Origin: Maribacter huludaoensis
GTDB lineage: Bacteria > Bacteroidota > Bacteroidia > Flavobacteriales > Flavobacteriaceae
Length of the DNA stretch: 64,000 nucleotides
Direction: 5' to 3'
Assembly: GCF_029350945.1 (NCBI RefSeq)
Contig: NZ_JARKMS010000001.1
Span: 710,313-774,312 of the forward strand
In this document: positions 54,330-60,905 of the stretch, one piece after another
Numbering within the stretch: position 1 is the stretch's first letter
Layout: each line of letters starts with the position of its first letter
Notes under the pieces: generated by a model
Told to the model about the DNA's origin: nothing
Database searches by the model: none
The model's input: the letters and a program-made list of their open reading frames with translations, nothing else
Position numbers and translations under genes: made by a program

Positions 54330-54995
54330 ATGTTATTACAATTAAGAAATATTTTCAAATGGGTACAGCAAGGCGGTCAACGCGTGTTTTTGCTAAAGGA
54401 TATTAATTTAGAAGTACAGGAAGGCGAATTCATTTCAATTATGGGTCCGTCCGGTTCAGGGAAATCTACATTATTGAATGTTATAGGTATGCTAGACACG
54501 TTTGATGAAGGAGAGTATGATTTCTTGAACGAATCGGTACATACCTTAAAAGAAAAATACCGTTCTAATCTGTATAAAGAATATATAGGTTTTGTGTTTC
54601 AGTCATACCATTTGTTAGATGATCTTACGGTAGAGGAAAATTTGGAAATGCCTTTGTTGTACAAGAAAATAAAAGGTTCTGAAAGAAAGGCACTGGTAGC
54701 CGATATGTTGGATAGGTTCAATATTGTAGGTAAAAAAGATTTGTTCCCAACACAGTTAAGTGGTGGACAGCAACAATTGGTTGGTGTGGCACGAGCTTTA
54801 ATTGCAAACCCAAAACTGATATTGGCAGATGAGCCAACAGGCAACCTAAACTCTCAACAAAGCGAAGAAATCATGCAGCTTTTTAAGAAGCTTAATGAAG
54901 AAGAAGGCGTCACCATTATACAAGTAACGCATTCGGAAAAGAACGCCGAGTATGGTTCAAGAATCATTAATCTTTTAGACGGCAGACAGATTTAG
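54330..54995 (+). CDS. Second MacB/LolD-type ABC transporter ATP-binding protein
   Basis: 221 residues. Walker A GPSGSGKST, Q-loop FVFQSYHLL, Walker B LILADEPTGN and H-loop QVTHSE are normal. The signature reads LSGGQQQLVGVARAL, where the usual Arg after QQQ is Leu, and the D-loop has GNLNSQ instead of GNLDS. Neither removes the catalytic Glu or Walker Lys, so activity is probably kept. Last gene of the efflux cluster; probably serves permease 5, while the ATPase at 40911 serves the earlier ones (inference). Confidence 0.92.
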   Translation: MLLQLRNIFKWVQQGGQRVFLLKDINLEVQEGEFISIMGPSGSGKSTLLNVIGMLDTFDEGEYDFLNESVHTLKEKYRSNLYKEYIGFVFQSYHLLDDLTVEENLEMPLLYKKIKGSERKALVADMLDRFNIVGKKDLFPTQLSGGQQQLVGVARALIANPKLILADEPTGNLNSQQSEEIMQLFKKLNEEEGVTIIQVTHSEKNAEYGSRIINLLDGRQI

Positions 54996-55078
54996 TTTTT
55001 GAAATATATAAAAAGACATTTCAAGCGCAGTCGAGAAACATTAAGTTTTAATGTAATTTGCGAATGTCAGTTCGAGTG

Positions 55079-55109
55079 CCCCTTATTCAATTTTTTATTG
55101 AATAAGGGG
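55079..55109. repeat. Perfect 13-bp inverted repeat in a convergent gap
   Basis: CCCCTTATTCAAT and ATTGAATAAGGGG flank a 5-nt T loop, within a larger TCGAG-rich element (GTTCGAGTG before it, TATCGAGAACC after it). It lies between the convergent ATPase and amidase genes, so it may end both transcripts, though no long T run follows. Confidence 0.6.
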
Positions 55110-55178
55110 TGTATCGAGAACCTTTTGAAAACGAATAGTTGTCGACTTTATTGAAAATTATAGTATTCTAACAACTAA

Positions 55179-56855
55179 CTAATCCGTATATCCTTCAGGA
55201 TGCATTTCATCAAAATCCGTTTGGTCTTGAAAGGCTTTTGCTAATAAAAGAATACTGGCTTCATCATACAAGTTGCTAATTAGCGTGATACTGGTAGGGT
55301 GCTTTTTTTCATCTAACCCAGTAGGAATGGAAATTGCCGGATGACCGGTCAGGTTTGTAATAATTGAAAGTCTGTTGCCCGAACTTGGTGAAATAAGCAC
55401 ATCATAATCTTTCATAACGGCCTGCATTTTTTCAATAAGTACCTGTCTTTGTCTGTTGGCTTGTATATATTCCACTGCGGGAATAAAGCGTGCCTGGCGT
55501 AATGAATTTGCTCTTGAACGTTGGTGTTGTTCTACCATTTTATCCACTTCTTCAGCTCTGACCATATCATCGAAAAATGCACCCGCTTCTGCTCTTAAAA
55601 TGATATCAAAACTATTGTAGGGCAGATCTTTAGGTAGTTCTACGGCGTGTAAGGAAATGCCCATATCTTCAAATTTCTTCACGGCATTATCTAAATTTTC
55701 TTTGTTAAGTGAAGAGTCTTTTTCAATGTCATTTTTTAAATAGGCAACTTTAAGAGACTTGTAGTCTTTGTTGGGTTCAAATCCATCAGGGAAATCCGTC
55801 GTCATACCATCTTTAGGGTCCTTGCCTGTAATTACGCTGTAAACAATTGCGCAGTCCTCAGCACTTCTGGTCATAGGACCAACCTTGTCCATAGACCAGC
55901 TTAAACTCATTACACCGTGTCTGCTTACTCTACCGTAAGTAGGGCGTAAACCGGTAATTCCGTTTCTGGTACTTGGTGATAAAATAGAGCCTAATGTTTC
56001 GGTACCTAATGCATAAGGCACCAAACCTGCAGAAGTTGCCGATCCAGATCCTGCTGATGATCCAGAAGCACCTTGAGTAGTATCCCACGGGTTTTTAGTT
56101 TTTCCGTCGAACCAAACATCACCACGTGCCAATGAACCAGAAACTAATTTGGCTACTAAAATGCCACCTGCATCCTGTAACTTTTGCACCACGGTTGCGG
56201 TCATATCAATTTGTTGGTCGCGGTAGGGTGCTGCTCCCCACGTAGTTTTGTAACCTTGCACTGCCATTAAATCTTTAACGCCATAAGGAATGCCATGAAG
56301 AATTCCACGATATTTTCCGTTGGCAAGTTCGGCATCCATGGTTTTAGCTTGTTCCAGTGCCATCTCTTCGGTTATGGTTATGGTACACTGTAAGATGTCG
56401 TTATATTTTTTTAAGCGTTCAATAAAAAATTGGGTCAATTCTAGCGAGCTAATTTTTTTGTTTTTAATTAGGGATGCTAGTTGAGGTATCGAATAAAAAG
56501 CTAGATCAGCTTTATTTTCTGGTATGTCAATATTATTCGGAATTTCCCATTCTGGAAACCCAGATTGTGGTTTTGGTGTAAAATTCATTGGTAATGGGTT
56601 AAATCTAACCGCAGGTACCACATCGTAATCCAGAGTGTATTTTCTAAGGGAATCAAATCCTTTTTTATTTCGCTGTAAATAGGGATATAAGGTGTCTATA
56701 TATTTCTTGTCAAAATCAAGCCCTATCAGTTTTTGAGAGCGCTTTACATCTTTTTTTGTAAAATCGGTATGAGAACTGGAGCATGAAGTAATGAAAAGGC
56801 AAAAAAGTAGACTATGAAATGAAAGTAGGAGAGTTTTTTTGGTAGGTTGGTACAT
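55179..56855 (-). CDS. Amidase-signature family lipoprotein
   Basis: 558 residues. Signal peptide with lipobox FITSC (Cys25), so it is anchored in the periplasm or outer membrane. Amidase signature core: catalytic Lys in GIPYGVKDLMA, Ser pair in GASGSSAGSGSATSAG followed by GTETLGSILSPS. The Ser-cisSer-Lys triad is intact. Family members hydrolyse amides from small molecules to peptidyl or acyl amides; substrate unknown. About 120 residues precede the family core, with no recognised domain. Convergent with the efflux cluster, not part of it. Confidence 0.9.
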   Translation of the reverse strand: MYQPTKKTLLLSFHSLLFCLFITSCSSSHTDFTKKDVKRSQKLIGLDFDKKYIDTLYPYLQRNKKGFDSLRKYTLDYDVVPAVRFNPLPMNFTPKPQSGFPEWEIPNNIDIPENKADLAFYSIPQLASLIKNKKISSLELTQFFIERLKKYNDILQCTITITEEMALEQAKTMDAELANGKYRGILHGIPYGVKDLMAVQGYKTTWGAAPYRDQQIDMTATVVQKLQDAGGILVAKLVSGSLARGDVWFDGKTKNPWDTTQGASGSSAGSGSATSAGLVPYALGTETLGSILSPSTRNGITGLRPTYGRVSRHGVMSLSWSMDKVGPMTRSAEDCAIVYSVITGKDPKDGMTTDFPDGFEPNKDYKSLKVAYLKNDIEKDSSLNKENLDNAVKKFEDMGISLHAVELPKDLPYNSFDIILRAEAGAFFDDMVRAEEVDKMVEQHQRSRANSLRQARFIPAVEYIQANRQRQVLIEKMQAVMKDYDVLISPSSGNRLSIITNLTGHPAISIPTGLDEKKHPTSITLISNLYDEASILLLAKAFQDQTDFDEMHPEGYTD

Positions 56856-57068
56856 GTTGTAAAGTTTTAAGAAGATTCTAATGTACGTCTTTTGAAAAAT
56901 TTATGTGAATTGCCTAATCATAAAAAAATGTGAATTGAATATCTATGAATAAGAGGATCTGTTTATAATGGCATCTTCATTTTCAATACGCTAGCTTCCT
57001 AATCTGATAACTAAGGATTATCTTTGTAACCTACTTGTCAATGGGCAGGTTTTGAATGAATTTATACA

Positions 57069-58211
57069 ATGAAGATAGATAAGAAGGATGTTTTAAAGGC
57101 TTTGGAGCATATTACGGTTCCCGGGGAAGGCAAAAACATGGTAGAAAGTGGTGCGGTAACCAATATTCAAATTTTTGGTGATGAGGTAGAGGTAGATATT
57201 ACCATTGCCAACCCAAGTTTACAAGCTCGCAAAAAGACCGAAGTGGAGATTTTAAAAGTCATCCATAGAGAGGTGTATGAAAAAGCTAAGATTAAGATCA
57301 ATATTAAGGTTGAAGCACCTGCGGCAAAACCAAAGGTGAATGAAATTAAAGGTAAGCCTATACCGGGTATTAATAATATTATAGCCGTAGCCTCTGGTAA
57401 AGGAGGTGTAGGTAAATCTACGGTAACGGCCAACCTTGCGGTTACTTTGGCAAAAATGGGCTTTAAAGTAGGCCTTTTAGATGCTGATATATATGGGCCT
57501 TCAATGCCTATTATGTTCGACGTTGCCAATGAGAAACCATTGGCGGTAAACGTAGAGGGTAAATCTAAAATGAAGCCTGTAGAGAATTACGGAGTAAAAT
57601 TATTGTCTATTGGGTTTTTTACCCAACGTGACCAAGCGGTTATATGGAGAGGACCTATGGCGTCAAAAGCATTGAACCAAATGATTTTTGATGCACATTG
57701 GGGCGAGTTGGATTTTATGCTGATCGATTTACCACCGGGTACCGGTGATATTCATTTGAGTATCATGCAATCTTTGCCGGTTACAGGGGCTGTTGTAGTA
57801 AGTACACCACAAGAGGTTGCCTTGGCAGATGCTAGAAAAGGTGTGGCCATGTTTCAGCAAGATTCTATAAATGTTCCTGTTTTAGGAATCGTGGAGAATA
57901 TGGCATATTTTACACCTGCAGAGCTGCCAGAAAATAAATATTATATTTTTGGTAAAGAAGGCGCTAAAAACCTGGCAGAAGATTTAAATGTACCTTTCTT
58001 AGGTGAAATGCCATTGGTACAGAGCATACGTGAAGCTGGTGATGTTGGTAGGCCTGCGGCTTTGCAAACCGCTACACCTGTAGAAAAAGCATTTGAAGAA
58101 TTGACAAAGCAGGTGGTTAGTGAGGTGGTTGCTAGAAACAAGACAATGCCACCTACAGAAGCAATAAAAATTACTACAATGGCGGGTTGTTCGCCGGTTA
58201 ATAAAAAATAG
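57069..58211 (+). CDS. mrp: Mrp/ApbC-type P-loop ATPase, Fe-S cluster carrier
   Basis: 380 residues. Residues 1-90 are a DUF59/MIP18-like domain (VLKALEHITVPGEGKNMVESG). The P-loop is ASGKGGVGKSTVTANLA, followed by LLDADIYGPSMP, and DLPPGTGDIHLS is the Walker B/switch segment. Mrp proteins carry Fe-S clusters to apo-enzymes. The CxxC that holds the cluster at the dimer interface in many members is missing: after VENMAYF the sequence is TPAELPENKYYIFG. A single Cys lies near the C-terminus (MAGCSPV). A TATCTTTG -7-like element is at 57019. It precedes a NifU-type scaffold gene by 2 bp. Confidence 0.93.
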   Translation: MKIDKKDVLKALEHITVPGEGKNMVESGAVTNIQIFGDEVEVDITIANPSLQARKKTEVEILKVIHREVYEKAKIKINIKVEAPAAKPKVNEIKGKPIPGINNIIAVASGKGGVGKSTVTANLAVTLAKMGFKVGLLDADIYGPSMPIMFDVANEKPLAVNVEGKSKMKPVENYGVKLLSIGFFTQRDQAVIWRGPMASKALNQMIFDAHWGELDFMLIDLPPGTGDIHLSIMQSLPVTGAVVVSTPQEVALADARKGVAMFQQDSINVPVLGIVENMAYFTPAELPENKYYIFGKEGAKNLAEDLNVPFLGEMPLVQSIREAGDVGRPAALQTATPVEKAFEELTKQVVSEVVARNKTMPPTEAIKITTMAGCSPVNKK

Positions 58212-58213
58212 AT

Positions 58214-58453
58214 ATGACTGCAACAGAGCTAAAAGTGAATGTGGAAAAAGCATTGGAAGAAATTAGACCTTTCTTACAGAGCGATGGTGGGGACATTAGT
58301 CTTATTTCTATTGAAGAAGAAACGGTTACAGTGCGTTTAGAAGGTGCTTGTGTTGGTTGCAGTGTCAATCAAATGACCTTAAAGAGCGGTGTAGAAATGA
58401 CCATTAAGAAATACGCACCACAAATTCAAAATGTAATTAATATAGAAGCTTAG
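58214..58453 (+). CDS. NifU C-terminal domain protein (Fe-S scaffold)
   Basis: 79 residues, only the NifU C-terminal domain: NVEKALEEIRPFLQSDGGDISL, then the cluster-binding GACVGCSVNQMTLKSGVE with the CxxC. Such proteins hold a transient Fe-S cluster for delivery. Only 2 bp separate it from the Mrp-type ATPase gene, whose own CxxC is absent, so the pair may share the cluster-handling job (inference). Confidence 0.93.
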   Translation: MTATELKVNVEKALEEIRPFLQSDGGDISLISIEEETVTVRLEGACVGCSVNQMTLKSGVEMTIKKYAPQIQNVINIEA

Positions 58454-58525
58454 ATCTTGATAATTGTCATGATATTTAAAACAATAGAATGATAATTTTG
58501 AGAAATATTACAAACCATCTCAGTA

Positions 58526-59584
58526 ATGATTAAGACCGATATATTAATAATTGGCGCGGGACCTACGGGTCTTTTTGCCGTTTTTGAAGCCGGACTCCTA
58601 AAACTTAAGTGCCATTTGATAGATGCCTTGCCACAGGCTGGTGGTCAGTGTGCAGAGATTTATCCAAAAAAACCCATTTATGATATTCCGGGCTTTCCAG
58701 AAGTATTGGCGGGCGATTTGGTGGATAATCTAATGGAGCAGATCAAATCTTTTCAACCTGGTTTTACTTTGGGCGAACGTGCCGAAACTATTGAAAAGTT
58801 AGAAGATGGTAGTTTTGTGGTCACTACCAATAAGGGAACAAAGCATAATGCCCCGGTTATAGCCATTGCAGGAGGGTTAGGAAGTTTTGAACCTAGAAAA
58901 CCTTTGTTGGATAATTTAGCAAAATTTGAAGATAACGGTGTTGCTTACATGATTAAAGATCCAGAAGTGTATCGTGATAAGAAAGTGGTTATTGCAGGTG
59001 GTGGAGACTCGGCATTGGACTGGAGTATCTTTTTGGCAGATGTAGCTGCTCAGGTCACATTGGTGCACAGAAGAAATGAGTTTAGGGGCGCTTTGGATTC
59101 TGTAGAAAAGGTTCAGGAACTGAAGAATCAAGGCAAGCTTAATCTAATTACTCCCGCTGAAATTATTGCCTTAAATGGGGATGATAAACTAGAATCTGTT
59201 CTAATCAGAAAAATATCCGATGCTAAGGAAGAGCTTGTTTTGGAGGTCGATGATTTTATTCCTTTATTCGGGCTATCACCCAAATTAGGACCTATTGGAG
59301 ATTGGGGATTGGAGATTGAAAAAAATGCCATAAAGGTGGATACCTTTGATTACCAAACCAATATTCCGGGTATATACGCCATTGGAGATGTCAATACCTA
59401 TCCTGGTAAACTAAAACTGATTTTATGTGGTTTTCATGAGGCAACGCTAATGTGCCAAAGCGCCTTTCAAAAAATTCATCCAGATAAGAAGTACGTAATG
59501 AAATACACTACCGTAGGTGGAGTAAGCGGATTTGATGGAACAAAAAAAGAAGCGCCTAAAGCGGTGGTGAAGAAGATTGAATAA
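58526..59584 (+). CDS. Thioredoxin reductase-like ferredoxin-NAD(P)H reductase
   Basis: 352 residues. FAD-binding IIGAGPTGLFAVFEAGLL, then LPQAGGQCAEIYPKKPIYDIPGFP, NAD(P)-binding VVIAGGGDSALDWSIFLAD, and the second FAD motif YAIGDVNTYPGKLKLI. The redox-active CxxC of thioredoxin reductases is absent; this is the pattern of bacterial type-2 ferredoxin-NADP reductases (YumC/Bacillus FNR group). A 2Fe-2S ferredoxin gene lies 421 bp downstream, a natural partner, with an S23 gene cassette between them. It moves electrons between NAD(P)H and ferredoxin. Confidence 0.92.
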   Translation: MIKTDILIIGAGPTGLFAVFEAGLLKLKCHLIDALPQAGGQCAEIYPKKPIYDIPGFPEVLAGDLVDNLMEQIKSFQPGFTLGERAETIEKLEDGSFVVTTNKGTKHNAPVIAIAGGLGSFEPRKPLLDNLAKFEDNGVAYMIKDPEVYRDKKVVIAGGGDSALDWSIFLADVAAQVTLVHRRNEFRGALDSVEKVQELKNQGKLNLITPAEIIALNGDDKLESVLIRKISDAKEELVLEVDDFIPLFGLSPKLGPIGDWGLEIEKNAIKVDTFDYQTNIPGIYAIGDVNTYPGKLKLILCGFHEATLMCQSAFQKIHPDKKYVMKYTTVGGVSGFDGTKKEAPKAVVKKIE

Positions 59585-59593
59585 AAAAGTTGT

Positions 59594-59618
59594 TAGGGTA
59601 TAGGATTTAGGGGTTAGT
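59594..59618 (+). repeat. Left 25-bp inverted repeat of the S23 cassette
   Basis: TAGGGTATAGGATTTAGGGG followed by TTAGT. It matches the reverse complement of 59978-60002 at 21 of 25 positions and ends 3 bp before the S23 start codon. Confidence 0.6.
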
Positions 59619-59621
59619 AAA

Positions 59622-59969
59622 ATGGCAGTAAAAAGATTTGAAGATTTATTAGTTTGGCAAAAATCACAAGATTTAGCTGTTTTAGTTTATCAAGAATTTA
59701 TAACCTTGAAAGATTATTCTTTTAAAGATCAAATATCTAGAGCTTCTGTTTCAATATCTAATAATATTGCTGAAGGTTTTGATAGGAAAACTAATCCTGA
59801 TTTTATCAGATTTTTATATTTTGCGGCAAGTTCAAATAGCGAGGTAAGGTCTATGTTGTATTTGTCTGAAAGATTAAATTATTTAAAAAAAGAGAGAACA
59901 GTTGAGTTAATTGAAAAGTCCAACGAAATTTCTAGTATGCTTTACGGACTAATTCAGTCAATAAAATAA
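59622..59969 (+). CDS. Four-helix bundle protein (23S rRNA intervening-sequence/S23 family)
   Basis: 115 residues. Family features: FEDLLVWQKSQDLAVLVYQ at the N-terminus, KDQISRASVSISNNIAEGFDR in the centre and SSNSEVRSMLYLS in the third helix. Members were named from ORFs in intervening sequences of 23S rRNA genes but are also widespread as single genes; the biochemical role is unclear. No rRNA is present. The gene sits inside a redox gene pair and is bounded by 25-bp imperfect inverted repeats, with codon use more AT-rich than the neighbours. This suggests it arrived as a small cassette. Confidence 0.85.
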   Translation: MAVKRFEDLLVWQKSQDLAVLVYQEFITLKDYSFKDQISRASVSISNNIAEGFDRKTNPDFIRFLYFAASSNSEVRSMLYLSERLNYLKKERTVELIEKSNEISSMLYGLIQSIK

Positions 59970-59977
59970 ACTAGTTC

Positions 59978-60002
59978 ACTAATCCCTAACTACTAAACCC
60001 TA
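59978..60002 (-). repeat. Right 25-bp inverted repeat of the S23 cassette
   Basis: ACTAATCCCTAACTACTAAA followed by CCCTA. Inverted partner of 59594-59618 (21 of 25 positions). It ends 3 bp before the ferredoxin start codon. Confidence 0.6.
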
Positions 60003-60005
60003 GTA

Positions 60006-60338
60006 ATGACCGACATCAAAATAAAAATTACAGACCGCGACGGAGTATTACATGAGATAGATGCGCCGACCGATATGAATATGAATTTAATGGAAGTAGT
60101 TCGTTCTTATGAACTTGCTCCAGAAGGTACTATAGGTATTTGTGGTGGTATGGCAATGTGCGCTTCTTGTCAATGCTATGTGTTGTCAGATACAGAACTT
60201 CCAGAAATGGGTGATGATGAAGAAGCCATGTTATCTGAAGCATTTAATGTAAAAGATAATTCACGCTTAGGCTGTCAATTACATATCACCGAAGATATGG
60301 ACGGACTAGAAGTAGAGCTAGCTCCAGAGGAATTATAA
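60006..60338 (+). CDS. 2Fe-2S ferredoxin (adrenodoxin-like)
   Basis: 110 residues. Cluster ligands in GICGGMAMCASCQC (four Cys, of which three are in the CxxxxxCxxC pattern) and the distant Cys in RLGCQLHITEDMDGL. The acidic helix TELPEMGDDEEAM is that of vertebrate-type/ISC-type ferredoxins. It carries single electrons to Fe-S assembly or oxygenases. Its likely reductase is encoded at 58526, and the Mrp/NifU genes upstream link the group to Fe-S assembly. Confidence 0.92.
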   Translation: MTDIKIKITDRDGVLHEIDAPTDMNMNLMEVVRSYELAPEGTIGICGGMAMCASCQCYVLSDTELPEMGDDEEAMLSEAFNVKDNSRLGCQLHITEDMDGLEVELAPEEL

Positions 60339-60450
60339 GAGTCTAATCATTGCGAGAAAACGAGATGCAATCGGAATTGACGAAGCTATCTGTTGAAATG
60401 ATTCTAAAAGCTTGTTATAGTCTTATAATTTGAAAATTAATTTTTATTTT

Positions 60451-60485
60451 CCAACAGCCAACAGCCAACAGCCAACAGCCAACAG
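60451..60485 (+). repeat. Tandem 7-bp repeat CCAACAG x5
   Basis: CCAACAG is repeated five times without error from 60451 to 60485. Confidence 0.85.
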
Positions 60486-60848
60486 CTATTAAGCAGATAT
60501 GAGTTCCAAATAAACAGATAGCCACGCTTTGCTCGCTATGACGAAAAGATTATTGCTTACGTCATTGCGAGAAGTATTTCGCGACGAAGCAATCTGTTAA
60601 ATTCGTGTTCCTAAGTTTTTCGACTACTGTTAATATGAAAGATTTTTTTGTGGTTTAGTGTCAATATAGAATTGTATTGAAAATGGTTTAGGTACTGGCG
60701 ACAGTTCTCAATACCTGCCCGCCGGCAGGCAGGCAAATTTTCTCATACTTCGAAAATTCACTCGAACTGACATTTTATATTTTCAACAGAATTTTTGAAC
60801 TTGAACTTAAGTTTTGAACTTGTTTTTTGAATTTGTATTTATTTTTTC

Positions 60849-60903
60849 TCCTAACTCCTAACTCCTAACTCCTAACTCCTAACTCCTAACTCCTAACTCC
60901 TAA
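60849..60903 (+). repeat. Tandem 7-bp repeat TCCTAAC, about 7.9 copies
   Basis: TCCTAAC is repeated seven times exactly (60849-60897) with a partial eighth copy, ending 2 bp before the stop codon of the convergent ABC exporter gene. Copy number could vary by slippage. Confidence 0.88.
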
Positions 60904-60905
60904 AA

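Larger units (their letters stand above)
60339..60905. other. Repeat-rich 567-bp intergenic region
   Basis: No gene is seen here. Contents: two related ATTGCGAG...GCAATC-type stretches (about 60352-60404 and 60561-60598); a 7-bp tandem CCAACAG (60451); a near-perfect GC-rich palindrome CCTGCCCGCCGGCAGGCAGG (60714-60733); a minus-strand copy of AATGTCAGTTCGAGTG (60759-60774) also found at 55063; and a 7-bp tandem TCCTAAC (60849). These look like dispersed non-coding repeats that build up between genes. Confidence 0.7.

Noticed and set aside
55079-55109. The 13-bp hairpin as a standard rho-independent terminator
   Set aside because: The stem is AT-rich except for its GGGG base and is not followed by a T run on either strand, so I list it only as an inverted repeat.
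59622-59969. S23 family gene as a sign of a nearby 23S rRNA gene
   Set aside because: No rRNA-like sequence is present around it; the gene lies in a protein-coding operon.
60849-60903. Possible CRISPR-like array
   Set aside because: The unit is 7 bp with no spacers; it is a simple tandem repeat.
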